From positions 248,001-312,000 of the forward strand of contig CBDAQO010000002.1 in assembly GCA_965199105.1 (NCBI GenBank): a stretch of DNA of 64,000 nucleotides, read 5' to 3'. Position numbers and translations under genes: made by a program. This document shows, piece after piece, positions 24,185-32,344 of this stretch (position 1 is the stretch's first letter; each line of letters begins with the position of its first letter). A model generated the notes under the pieces. The model searched no databases. It saw nothing but the letters and a program-made list of their open reading frames with translations, and was not told where the DNA came from. Origin of the DNA: LMUY01 sp965199105. GTDB lineage: Bacteria > Pseudomonadota > Alphaproteobacteria > Acetobacterales > Acetobacteraceae.

Positions 24185-25602
24185 GCGCCGCGCACGACCT
24201 GGCCGATCTCACGCTGGTGGAGGCTGCCGCGGCGGTGCGCAACCGCGAGGTGACGGCCGTGGCGCTGCTGGAGGCCTGCCTGGCCGCGCTGGACGCAGGC
24301 GAGGCCACGGTGAACGCCACCATCTGGGTCGATCGCGAAGGCGCCTTCCGCTCGGCCGAGGCCGCCGACGCCGCGGTCGCCGCCGGGCACACGCTCGGCC
24401 CGCTGCATGGCCTCCCGCTGGCCCACAAGGACATGTACTACCAGGCGGGCCGCCGCAGCTCCTGCGGCTCGGCGATCCGGCGGGACTTCGTGCCGACCAC
24501 CACCGCAACGGTGATCGAGCGCTTGTCGGCCGCGGGGGCCTACGCCTTCGCCGGGCTGAACATGGCCGAATTCGCGCAGAACCCGACCGGGCACAACGCG
24601 CATTACGGCGATTGCCAGAACCCCTGGAACCCGCCCCGCATCACCGGTGGCTCCTCCAGCGGCTCCGGGGCCGCGGTGGCGGCGCGCTTCACCAGCGCGG
24701 CCCTCGGGTCGGACACCGGCGGCTCCATCCGCCTGCCCGCCGCCGCCTGCGGTGTCAGCGGCCTCAAGCCGACGCAAACCCGGGTCAGCCGCGCGGGCGT
24801 GATGCCGCTGTCGTTCTCGCACGACAATGTCGGCCCGTTGGCGCGCACGGCGCGGGATTGCGCACGCGTGCTGGGCGTGATCGCCGGGCACGACCCGCGC
24901 GACCCGACCAGCGCCGCCGAGAAGGTGCCGGACTACGAGGCCGCCCTGGACGGCGACCTGCGCGGCATGCGCCTCGGCGTGCCGCAGACGCACTTCCTGG
25001 ACGGCGCCGACGCCCCCGTGCTGCAGGCGCTGGAGGACGCCCTGGCGGTGCTCGCCGATCGCGGCGCCACCGTGCTCCGGCTGCCGTTGCCGCTGATGGA
25101 CGCGGTGCTGACCTATGGCGGTATCGTCTCCCGCGTGGAGGCCGCCACGATCCATGCGCAATGGATGCGCGAGCGGCCCGGCGACTACGCGACCCATCTC
25201 AGCGCGCGGATCTACGCCGGCAACGCGATCCCCGGCACCTACTATGTGGAGGCGCTGAGCCGCCGCGGCCCCATCCTGCAGGCGTTCGCCGCCGACGTGT
25301 TCGCCCAGGTGGACGCGCTGGTCTGCCCCACCATCAAGACGTGCCTGCCCACTTTGGCCGAGACCGACATCGACCGCGGGCCGCCCGGCACTGAGCACCG
25401 CTTCATGGCGCTGAGCGGCAACACGCGGCCGTTCAACTACCTTGGGCTGCCGGCGATCAGCGTGAACTGCGGCGTCGACCCCAATGGCTGCCCGATCGGG
25501 CTGCAGATCGCCGGGCGGCCGTTTGCCGAAGCCCGCGTGTTGCGCATCGCCGACGCCTACCAGCGCAGCACCGACTGGCACCGCAAGCGCCCACCCGTCT
25601 GA
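24181..25602 (+). CDS. Amidase-signature hydrolase (AtzE/GatA-like)
   Basis: 473 residues, full family length. The triad is Lys83 (LAHKDMYY), cis-Ser158 (ITGGSSSGSG) and nucleophile Ser182 (GSDTGGSIRLP). The internal stretch PLARTARDCARVLGVIAGHDPRDPTS is typical of GatA/AtzE-like amidases. A small GatC/AtzG-like module ends directly at its start codon, which supports a two-component amidase. Reaction: hydrolysis of an unknown cytoplasmic amide. Last gene of the three-gene run; the convergent VOC gene ends 7 bp after it. Confidence 0.9.
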   Translation: MSAAHDLADLTLVEAAAAVRNREVTAVALLEACLAALDAGEATVNATIWVDREGAFRSAEAADAAVAAGHTLGPLHGLPLAHKDMYYQAGRRSSCGSAIRRDFVPTTTATVIERLSAAGAYAFAGLNMAEFAQNPTGHNAHYGDCQNPWNPPRITGGSSSGSGAAVAARFTSAALGSDTGGSIRLPAAACGVSGLKPTQTRVSRAGVMPLSFSHDNVGPLARTARDCARVLGVIAGHDPRDPTSAAEKVPDYEAALDGDLRGMRLGVPQTHFLDGADAPVLQALEDALAVLADRGATVLRLPLPLMDAVLTYGGIVSRVEAATIHAQWMRERPGDYATHLSARIYAGNAIPGTYYVEALSRRGPILQAFAADVFAQVDALVCPTIKTCLPTLAETDIDRGPPGTEHRFMALSGNTRPFNYLGLPAISVNCGVDPNGCPIGLQIAGRPFAEARVLRIADAYQRSTDWHRKRPPV

Positions 25603-25609
25603 CCCGACG

Positions 25610-25981
25610 TCAGGCGGGCAGCGGCGCGGCGAAGCAGATGAGGTTGTCGTCGAGGTCGCTGACGATGAGGCTGCGCATGGCCCAGGGCTCGTCGCGCGGC
25701 GCTTGCCAGATGTGCGCCCCTGCGGCTTGCAGCGCGGTGTGCAGGGCGTCCACGTCGGCCGCTTCGATGAACGCGCTCAGCAAAGCCTCGCCCGCACTAT
25801 GGTCGATTACCGGCTTGCCCACGTGGCGCAGCGCCAGGATCGCCTGGTCCCGCGCCACGTGGGCATAGAACGGCGTCTCGCCATAGACGAACAACGGATG
25901 AAACCCGAGTGGCCCGGTGTAATAGGCCAGCGCGGCCTGGAAATCCTTGACGAAGATGTTGGGGATCGCCGGCTGCAGCAT
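25610..25981 (-). CDS. VOC (glyoxalase/bleomycin-resistance fold) protein
   Basis: 123 residues with the two beta-alpha-beta-beta-beta modules of the VOC superfamily (IPNIFVKDFQAALAYYTGPLGF, then FIEAADVDALHTAL and SLIVSDLDDNLICF). Could be a dioxygenase, lyase or resistance protein; metal ligands are not clear. The ATG at 25981 has AAAGGA 6-7 nt upstream; the frame is open to 26044. Monocistronic by appearance. Confidence 0.8.
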   Translation of the reverse strand: MLQPAIPNIFVKDFQAALAYYTGPLGFHPLFVYGETPFYAHVARDQAILALRHVGKPVIDHSAGEALLSAFIEAADVDALHTALQAAGAHIWQAPRDEPWAMRSLIVSDLDDNLICFAAPLPA

Positions 25982-26110
25982 GGTCCGTCCTTTCAACCCT
26001 GAGCGCCTCCGAGGACCGCACGCTATCTCGGCGAGCGCAACCAACGCCAGCTCCCAGTGGCGTTCGGGGGCTCCCGATGAGACCAGGACCGTCCGGCAAC
26101 ACGCGGCGGC

Positions 26111-27028
26111 TCAGAACTGGTAGACCACGCCCGTCAACTGCTCCGACACCGTCCAAAGCCGCTGCCACACCGCCGGGTCGCGGGCATGGCGCGCGATGAC
26201 GGCCGAGGCGGGGGCGCCGCGCGCCTCAAACACGCCATCCGGGCCCCAGTAGTCACCGCCGCGCACGCCGGGCATCGTCGCCGCATACAGCAGCGGCAAC
26301 GCGCCGCGCGCAGCACTTTGGCCCACCACCCGGAACACCTGCTTGAACACCGTGATGACGGCGGGCGGCATTCCCGTCGCATCCGCGAACCCGGTGGTCG
26401 ACAGGCCCGGATGCGCCGCCACGCTCACCAGCGTCGAGCTTGCCGCCCGCGCCCGGCGGTCGAGTTCCTGCGCGAACATCAGGTTGGCCAGCTTGGATTG
26501 GCCATAGGCCTTGCCACCGCTGTAACGGCGGGCGCCCTGCAAGTCGTCGAAATCGACGCGGGCGGTCCGGTGGGCAAGGCTCGCCACCGCCACCACCCGG
26601 GCCGCCGGCGTGCGCAGCAGCAACGGCATCAACAGGCCGGTGAGCGCAAACGCGCCAAGATGGTTGGTGGCGAACACCCGCTCGAACCCGTCGACGCTGG
26701 TCCCGCGTTTCGCCTGCAGCAGCCCGGCGTTGTTGATCAGGATGTCGGCTTGCGGCAGTTCGCCCACCATGCGCTCGGCAAAGCCGCGGACGCTGGCCAA
26801 GCTCGCCATGTCCACCAGCGACACCTCGGCCTGCGCCCCCGGCGTGTTGCGAAGGATCCGGTCCCGCACCGCCTCGCCGCGCTGCTGGTTGCGCACCGCG
26901 AGGATCACCCGCGCCCGTTTGGCCGCCAGCGCCACCGCCGCCTCGGCCCCCAGCCCACCGCTGCTGCCGGTGACGATCGCCACCCGCCCGTCCTGGTCCG
27001 GAATGTCCCCCATCGTCCACTGCGGCAT
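26111..27028 (-). CDS. Short-chain dehydrogenase/reductase, retinol-dehydrogenase-like
   Basis: 305 residues. Cofactor motif TGSSGGLG at 20-27, NNAG at 99-102, catalytic Tyr175 and Lys179 in YGQSKLAN, with Ser at 150. The length and the C-terminal stretch place it with the long SDRs resembling retinol dehydrogenases and protochlorophyllide-type reductases. NADP use is likely. Substrate unknown. The ATG at 27028 is chosen over the open frame to 27070. It stands alone between VOC and aspS genes. Confidence 0.87.
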   Translation of the reverse strand: MPQWTMGDIPDQDGRVAIVTGSSGGLGAEAAVALAAKRARVILAVRNQQRGEAVRDRILRNTPGAQAEVSLVDMASLASVRGFAERMVGELPQADILINNAGLLQAKRGTSVDGFERVFATNHLGAFALTGLLMPLLLRTPAARVVAVASLAHRTARVDFDDLQGARRYSGGKAYGQSKLANLMFAQELDRRARAASSTLVSVAAHPGLSTTGFADATGMPPAVITVFKQVFRVVGQSAARGALPLLYAATMPGVRGGDYWGPDGVFEARGAPASAVIARHARDPAVWQRLWTVSEQLTGVVYQF

Positions 27029-27082
27029 GACTGCTCTCGCCCCCGTTCTTATAGCTACAGATGGCACCAAACAGGCGGGTCG

Positions 27083-28882
27083 CTACGCTTTCAGCTTGGG
27101 AGCCGGCAACTCCACCTTGATCGACAACTCCTTCAGCCGCGCCGGCGGCACCGCCGATGGGGCGCCCATCATCAAGTCCTGCCCCTGCTGGTTGAGCGGG
27201 AATAGGATTACCTCGCGGATGTTCGGCTCATCCGCCAACAGCATTACAATCCGGTCGATCCCCGGCGCCGAGCCCCCGTGCGGCGGCGCGCCGTAGCGGA
27301 ACGCCGACAGCATGCCGCCGAAGCGCGCCTCCACCTCCGCCTCGCTATAGCCGGCGATGGCAAACGCCTTGATCATGATATCCGGCCGGTGATTGCGGAT
27401 TGCTCCCGACGAAAGCTCCACCCCGTTGCAGACGATATCGTATTGATACGCCTTGATGGTTAACGGATCCTGAGTCTCGAGCGCCTCCAGACCGCCTTGC
27501 GGCATGGAAAACGGATTGTGGCTGAAGTCGATCAGCCCGGTTTCCTCCACCCGCTCATACATCGGGAAGTCGGTGATCCAACACAGTCGGAACGCATCGC
27601 GCTCGTAGAGGTCGAGCTCGTTGCCGATGCGGTTGCGCACCGCGCCGGCGAACTTGGCCGCCTCGTCCCGCGGCCCGGCGGCGAAGAACACCGCGTCGCC
27701 CGCCTGCAGCCCGCAGGCAGCCCGGATCGCCTCGGTGCGCGCCGGGTCGAGGTTCTTGGCGATCGGGCCGCGTGCTCCCCCGCCTTTCGCCTCCGACTCG
27801 AAGATGATGTAGCCGAGCCCGCCCGCCCCCTGCTCACGCGCCCACTCGTTCAGCTTGTCGAAGAAGCCGCGCGGCCGCGGTCCTGCCCCCGGCGCCGGGA
27901 TCGCCCGCACCACGCCGCCCCCGGCCACGATCTTGGCGAACAGCCCGAACTCCGACCCGGCGAACTGCTCCGTCACGTCGGTGATCTTGAGCGGGTTGCG
28001 TAAATCCGGCTTGTCCGAGCCATACTCCAGCAGCGCCGTGTCATAGGCGATGCGCGGGAAGGCGCCCTCCGTCACCGAGCATCCGCCGCCGAACTCGCGG
28101 AACACGCCGCCGATCACCGGCTCGAGCGTGGTGAACACGTCCTCCTGGGTGACGAAGCTCATCTCGAAGTCGAGCTGGTAGAATTCGCCCGGGGAGCGGT
28201 CGGCCCGCGCCGCTTCGTCGCGGAAACAGGGCGCGATCTGGAAGTAGCGGTCGAACCCGGCCACCATTGCAAGCTGCTTGAATTGCTGCGGCGCCTGCGG
28301 CAGCGCGTAGAACGTGCCGGGGTGGTTGCGCGACGGCACCAGAAAGTCTCGCGCGCCCTCGGGGGAGGACGCGGTCAGGATCGGGGTGTGGAACTCGGTG
28401 AAGCCGGCCTCGATCATCCGCCGCCGCAGCGAGGCGATCACCCCGGCGCGCAACATCATGTTGCGATGCAGCTTGTCCCGCCGCAGGTCCAGGTAGCGGT
28501 AGCGCAGCCGCAGCTCCTCGGACGTGGTCGCCTCGCCCGCCACCGGGAACGGCAGTACGGCAGCGGCCGATTGCAGCGTCAGCGTCTCGGCCCGCAACTC
28601 GACCTCGCCCGTCGGCAGCTTGGGGTTCACTGTGCCGGGCTCGCGGGCCACGACCCGGCCGGTGACGGTGATCACGCTCTCCACCCGAAGCGCGTCCGCC
28701 TCGGCGAACACGGCCGACCCGGCGGGGCACACCACCTGGGTCAGCCCGTAATGGTCGCGCAGGTCGATGAACAGCAGGCCGCCGTGGTCGCGCTTGCTAT
28801 GCACCCATCCGGACAGCCGCGCCTCCGCCCCCGCATCCGACGCACGCAGGGCGGCACAACTATGGGTACGATAAAGATGCAT
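27083..28882 (-). CDS. aspS: Aspartyl-tRNA synthetase
   Basis: Class II aminoacyl-tRNA synthetase of 599 residues, normal for bacterial AspRS. The N-terminal OB anticodon-binding domain contains LSGWVHSKRDHGGLLFIDLRDHYG. Motif 2 is FQIAPCFRDEAARADR and motif 3 is GSAPGIDRIVMLL, with the bacterial GAD insertion between. Charges tRNA-Asp (possibly also tRNA-Asn, which cannot be told from sequence by eye). The ATG at 28882 gives the canonical N-terminus MHLYRTHSCAALR; the long open frame upstream crosses the tRNA-Val gene and is not coding. Confidence 0.96.
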   Translation of the reverse strand: MHLYRTHSCAALRASDAGAEARLSGWVHSKRDHGGLLFIDLRDHYGLTQVVCPAGSAVFAEADALRVESVITVTGRVVAREPGTVNPKLPTGEVELRAETLTLQSAAAVLPFPVAGEATTSEELRLRYRYLDLRRDKLHRNMMLRAGVIASLRRRMIEAGFTEFHTPILTASSPEGARDFLVPSRNHPGTFYALPQAPQQFKQLAMVAGFDRYFQIAPCFRDEAARADRSPGEFYQLDFEMSFVTQEDVFTTLEPVIGGVFREFGGGCSVTEGAFPRIAYDTALLEYGSDKPDLRNPLKITDVTEQFAGSEFGLFAKIVAGGGVVRAIPAPGAGPRPRGFFDKLNEWAREQGAGGLGYIIFESEAKGGGARGPIAKNLDPARTEAIRAACGLQAGDAVFFAAGPRDEAAKFAGAVRNRIGNELDLYERDAFRLCWITDFPMYERVEETGLIDFSHNPFSMPQGGLEALETQDPLTIKAYQYDIVCNGVELSSGAIRNHRPDIMIKAFAIAGYSEAEVEARFGGMLSAFRYGAPPHGGSAPGIDRIVMLLADEPNIREVILFPLNQQGQDLMMGAPSAVPPARLKELSIKVELPAPKLKA

Positions 28883-28932
28883 CAGGGGGGATTCCAGCGT
28901 CTGGCGGGAGCTGCAAGTGAACGCCGGAGCGA

Positions 28933-29007
28933 TGGTGGGCGCGACAGGGATTGAACCTGTGACCCCTGCCATGTCAAGGCAGTGCTCTACCGCTGAGCTA
29001 CGCGCCC
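28933..29007 (-). tRNA. tRNA-Val (anticodon GAC)
   Basis: Minus-strand cloverleaf of 75 nt with the 3' CCA encoded. Acceptor GGGCGCG/CGCGCCC, D arm GCTC/GAGC, anticodon stem CTGCC/GGCAG with loop TTGACAT (anticodon GAC), T arm ACAGG/CCTGT with TTCAATC. Lies upstream of aspS on the same strand. Confidence 0.96.
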
Positions 29008-29099
29008 ATGCCCCGGCGGCACTCCCTAACATCCGCCTCCTTGCCCACGCAAGCGGCCGGACGGCGTGACATGGCGGCACGGGAGGGCTTCTATAGCGT

Positions 29100-29972
29100 A
29101 TGGACCTGCCCACACCCGCCACCGGCGCCCAAGCGGAGGAACTCACCCCCTACGTCATCCTCCGCCCGGCACGGCAAACCGTGCCGCTGGTGCTGGCATC
29201 GCCCCATTCCGGGCGCAGCTACGAGCCGCACTTCCTGCGTGCGGCCCGGCTCGGCCCGCTCGACCTGCGGCGCAGCGAGGACACCTTCGTCGAGGAGCTG
29301 TTCGCCGACGCGGTGGAGCACGGCGCCCCCATCCTGTGCGCGCAGTTCCCGCGTGCCTATTGCGACCCAAACCGCGAGGCCTGGGAGCTCGACCCGGCGA
29401 TGTTCGCCGACCCGTTGCCCGACTGGGTCAACACCACCAGTCCGCGCGTGGGCGCCGGGTTGGGCACGATCGCCCGCGTGGTGACCTCGGGCGAGGCGAT
29501 CTACCGCGGCAAGCTGCGCTTCGTGGAGGCGCAACAGCGGGTGAGCGCCTGCTGGCAGCCTTACCACGATGCGCTGGGCACCCTGATCGACGAAACCCGA
29601 CGGCTGTTCGGCGCCTGCCTGCTGATCGACTGTCACTCGATGCCGGCCGGCGGCGGGCGGTTCGCCGAGCCGGATTTCGTGCTGGGAGACGCCCACGGCA
29701 CCGCCTGCATGTCCCGCATCACCAGCCTGGCGGAGACGGTGCTTGCCGAGCATGGCTACCACGTCCGCCGCAACGACCCTTACGCCGGCGGCTACGTGAC
29801 GCGGCATTACGGCCGGCCGCGCGACGGGGTGCATGCGCTGCAGGTGGAGGTGGCGCGGAGGCTCTACATGAGTGAGGCGACGCTGGAAAAAGCGCCTGGG
29901 TTCGACTTGTTGCAGCAGCGGCTGGGCGCCTTTATCGGGCGGCTTGCAGCGGAACTGCCCGGCCTGCTGTAG
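29100..29972 (+). CDS. N-formylglutamate amidohydrolase family protein
   Basis: 290 residues of the N-formylglutamate amidohydrolase (HutG/FGase) family, zinc hydrolases related to carboxypeptidases. Characteristic parts: LASPHSGRSYEPHF, RRSEDTFVEELF, PRAYCDPNRE, LLIDCHSMP and the C-terminal VEVARRLYM. It releases formate or hydrolyses related N-acyl amino acids. No other hut genes are nearby. The start at 29100 is the first ATG giving the family N-terminus; its ribosome site is weak. Its 3' end is 17 bp from the terminator of small RNA copy 2, which runs toward it. Confidence 0.9.
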   Translation: MDLPTPATGAQAEELTPYVILRPARQTVPLVLASPHSGRSYEPHFLRAARLGPLDLRRSEDTFVEELFADAVEHGAPILCAQFPRAYCDPNREAWELDPAMFADPLPDWVNTTSPRVGAGLGTIARVVTSGEAIYRGKLRFVEAQQRVSACWQPYHDALGTLIDETRRLFGACLLIDCHSMPAGGGRFAEPDFVLGDAHGTACMSRITSLAETVLAEHGYHVRRNDPYAGGYVTRHYGRPRDGVHALQVEVARRLYMSEATLEKAPGFDLLQQRLGAFIGRLAAELPGLL

Positions 29973-29989
29973 CGGCTGCCACGCTCCAC

Positions 29990-30070
29990 AAAAAAAGAAG
30001 GCGGCACCTTGCGGTACCGCCAAGTTTAGGGAGGAAACGTCCAAGAAACAGAAGGGCAAAGCCCTGCTGC
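29990..30070 (-). ncRNA. Putative trans-acting small RNA, copy 2 (anti-SD CCUCCC motif, two hairpins)
   Basis: Minus-strand RNA of about 81 nt. A 5' hairpin (30049-30069; CAG, bulge, AGGGC, loop TTT, GCCCT) is followed by the 26-nt linker (30022-30047) identical to copy 1 and containing TTTCCTCCC, then a terminator hairpin (30000-30021; GGCGG/CCGCC with inner ACC/GGT) and a T-rich end with seven U (29990-29996). Compared with copy 1, the first stem changes GCGC to GGGC on both sides and the terminator stem also covaries. No coding potential is evident. The locus lies between the N-formylglutamate amidohydrolase and lytic transglycosylase genes, opposite to both. Confidence 0.65.
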
Positions 30071-30077
30071 GACACGA

Positions 30078-30107
30078 CATCTACGGCCGCTAGCCACGGT
30101 TTGCAAG
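30078..30107 (-). promoter_or_regulatory. Promoter for small RNA copy 2
   Basis: Minus strand: CTTGCA (30101-30107 region) and TAGATG (30078-30083) with about 17 bp between, preceded by an A-tract, matching the layout at copy 1 (A-tract, CTTGC, -10). The predicted start at about 30070 coincides with the first hairpin. Confidence 0.4.
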
Positions 30108-30191
30108 CGTTTTTTTGCAGTGCAGCATAAACCGCCTGACCGAGCCTGCGAAAACCTTTTGGTAACCATCTTGGCCCATCCTGGGTCCGCC

Positions 30192-31022
30192 ATGGTCCGC
30201 ATCTGCTTCCTTCTTCTGCTTGCCATTTCGGCGTGCCCCTGGGGCGCGTGGTGCCGCGCGCTGCCGGCAGCCACCATCCCGGCGCCGTCCGCACTTTGCC
30301 GCGCCGCCATCCTCCAAGCCGAGCGCGGCGCCCACGTGCCGGACCGTTTGCTGGACGCCATCGCCATGGTCGAAAGCGGCCGGAGGGACCCGGTGAGCGG
30401 CGCCGTCTACCCATGGCCATGGACGATCAATGCCGAAGGCGTCGGCCACTTCTACGAAACCAAGGCCGAGGCCATCGCCGCCGTGCAGGCGTTCCAGGCC
30501 TCCGGAGTGCGCTCGATCGACGTCGGATGCATGCAGGTCAGCCTGCTATACCATGCAGACGCGTTCGCCAGCCTGGATCAGGCGTTTGATCCCCAGGTCA
30601 ATGCTGCCTACGGCGCCCGCTTCCTGGTCCAGCTATTCGACCAGACCAACGCCTGGCCGCTGGCCGCCGCCGCCTACCATTCGCTGACGCCGGATTTGGG
30701 TGCCGAGTACGCCCGCCGCGTGCTTGCCGCCTGGGGCATTCCGCAGCTCCCCATCACCAGCCAGACCATCACCAACGGCCTGCCGGCTCCGGCGCACCCC
30801 GCGGGCGAGGCTGGGTTCGGGCTTGGCTTGTTCCGCACCAGCCAACCTCCCGCCGGGCCAGCGGCCACGCACGTCGCCACCGTGCTGCCGTCCGGCCAGG
30901 AAGCGGTCCGCAGGCTGCCAATGCCTGGGCTGGCGGCCGCGCCCAATGCCGCGGGCCGCGGTCTGGACGGCTATCGCGCCACGCCCATCGCGCTCGCGCT
31001 GCGGCTGCCGCATGCGTCCTGA
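30192..31022 (+). CDS. Lytic transglycosylase (SLT domain), exported
   Basis: 276 residues. Signal peptide MVRICFLLLLAISACPWGAWC, then an SLT lysozyme-like domain with catalytic Glu61 (LDAIAMVESGRRDP), GCMQVS and AAYHS motifs. It cleaves peptidoglycan glycan strands with 1,6-anhydro end formation in the periplasm; the AmpG-like permease at 17 kb would import such products. The tail after about 200 is Pro/Ala-rich. The ATG at 30192 gives the signal peptide directly; the open frame starts at 30120. Confidence 0.85.
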   Translation: MVRICFLLLLAISACPWGAWCRALPAATIPAPSALCRAAILQAERGAHVPDRLLDAIAMVESGRRDPVSGAVYPWPWTINAEGVGHFYETKAEAIAAVQAFQASGVRSIDVGCMQVSLLYHADAFASLDQAFDPQVNAAYGARFLVQLFDQTNAWPLAAAAYHSLTPDLGAEYARRVLAAWGIPQLPITSQTITNGLPAPAHPAGEAGFGLGLFRTSQPPAGPAATHVATVLPSGQEAVRRLPMPGLAAAPNAAGRGLDGYRATPIALALRLPHAS

Positions 31023-31154
31023 GCCCGCGCGCCGGGTCGCGCCGGGAGTTGGCGGACTGGTCGTTCTTCGGCATGGAATCTGGTGTTTTAGCTGGTGCGT
31101 TCAGAAACGAGACCTGTTAGGTGCTGACAAACCATTACGAACGCGAGGCTCGTT

Positions 31155-32327
31155 ATGCTGAGGGACTGCTTGCTTGCGGCCGTGCTCGCGATCACTGCGA
31201 CAATCCTGGCGCAGCCGGCAGCAGCCCAGCAGGCACCGATTCCGGTCAGCGTCGGCAAGGCCAGCCGCGCGGACGTCCCAGTTTTCAAGCGCGGAATCGG
31301 CACTGTGGACCCGTTCCAGTCCGTCTTGGTGCGCGCTCGCGTGGATGGCACCATCGACCAGATCGCTTTCACCGAAGGGCAGACAGTCAAGCGCGGGGAC
31401 CTGCTGACCGTCGTCGATCCGCGGCCGTATCAGGCCGTGTATGACCAGGCGGTGGCCAAGAAGGCGTCCGACGTGGCGCAGCTCGGCAATGCCAAGAAGG
31501 ACTTGGCGCGCTATGCCGACCTCGCGCGCAGTGACTTCGCGTCGCGCCAGAGCGTCGACACGCAGAGCTCCTCGGTGTCGCAATACACGGCCAATATCGA
31601 GGCGGACGATGCTGCAATCGCCGCGGCCAAGCTCAACCTCGACTTCACCCGCATCGTTGCGCCGATCGAAGGCCGGATCGGACTGCGCCTGGTGGACCCG
31701 GGCAACATCGTGCACGCCAACGACTCGACCGGCATCGTGGTCATCAACCAGATCCACCCCATCACCGTGCTGTTTACCCTGCCGCAGGACGAGTTCCCCG
31801 TCGTGCAGGACGCGATGCTGGCCAGCGGCGCCACCCCGCTGAAAGTGACGGCTTACACGGGGGACGAGAAGCGCCTGCTGGGCGTCGGCACGTTGCTCAC
31901 GGTGGACAACGCCATCGACACCAGCACCGGAACGATCAAGCTGAAGGCGGTGTTCCCCAACGCCGACGACCGGCTGTGGCCGGGTCAATTCGTCAATGCG
32001 CATCTGCAGATGACGGTCGCGCATGACGCCATTACCGTGCCTTCGGCGGCAATCCAGCGCGGCGTTAACGGTCTCTACGTCTATGTCGTCAAGGCCAACG
32101 ATGTCGTCGCGGTACAGTCCGTCGACATGGGCCAGGATGACGGCGCGACCGCGATCGTGACGAAGGGATTGTCGGACGGGGATCTTGTGGTGACCGCGGG
32201 CCAGTCCCGCCTCACCGCTGGCACGCGGGTTGCTTACATGTCGTCCGGCAATCTGCCCGCCAGCGGAACGCAAGCTGGCAGTGGGGGTGGCAAGCCGCCG
32301 GGCACGCCGGCGAGCGCAGGCGGCTAA
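31155..32327 (+). CDS. RND efflux periplasmic adaptor (MdtA-like)
   Basis: 390 residues. Signal peptide (cleavage near AQPAAAQ), lipoyl/barrel-sandwich halves (RARVDGTIDQIAFTEGQTVKRGD and IVAPIEGRIGLRLVDPGN) with an alpha-hairpin between, then beta-barrel and membrane-proximal domains. It links the inner-membrane pump encoded 17 bp downstream to an outer-membrane channel. The tail is Gly/Pro-rich. GAGG lies 7 nt before the ATG. The upstream 132 bp contain AACGAG (31107) and CTCGTT (near 31150), which could form an operator, but the arms are far apart. Confidence 0.92.
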   Translation: MLRDCLLAAVLAITATILAQPAAAQQAPIPVSVGKASRADVPVFKRGIGTVDPFQSVLVRARVDGTIDQIAFTEGQTVKRGDLLTVVDPRPYQAVYDQAVAKKASDVAQLGNAKKDLARYADLARSDFASRQSVDTQSSSVSQYTANIEADDAAIAAAKLNLDFTRIVAPIEGRIGLRLVDPGNIVHANDSTGIVVINQIHPITVLFTLPQDEFPVVQDAMLASGATPLKVTAYTGDEKRLLGVGTLLTVDNAIDTSTGTIKLKAVFPNADDRLWPGQFVNAHLQMTVAHDAITVPSAAIQRGVNGLYVYVVKANDVVAVQSVDMGQDDGATAIVTKGLSDGDLVVTAGQSRLTAGTRVAYMSSGNLPASGTQAGSGGGKPPGTPASAGG

Positions 32328-32344
32328 TACGGACGATTTGAGCC

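Noticed and set aside
31107..31153. AACGAG…CTCGTT as an operator upstream of the RND operon
   Set aside because: The 6-bp arms are about 35 bp apart and such matches are expected by chance in this G+C-rich sequence.
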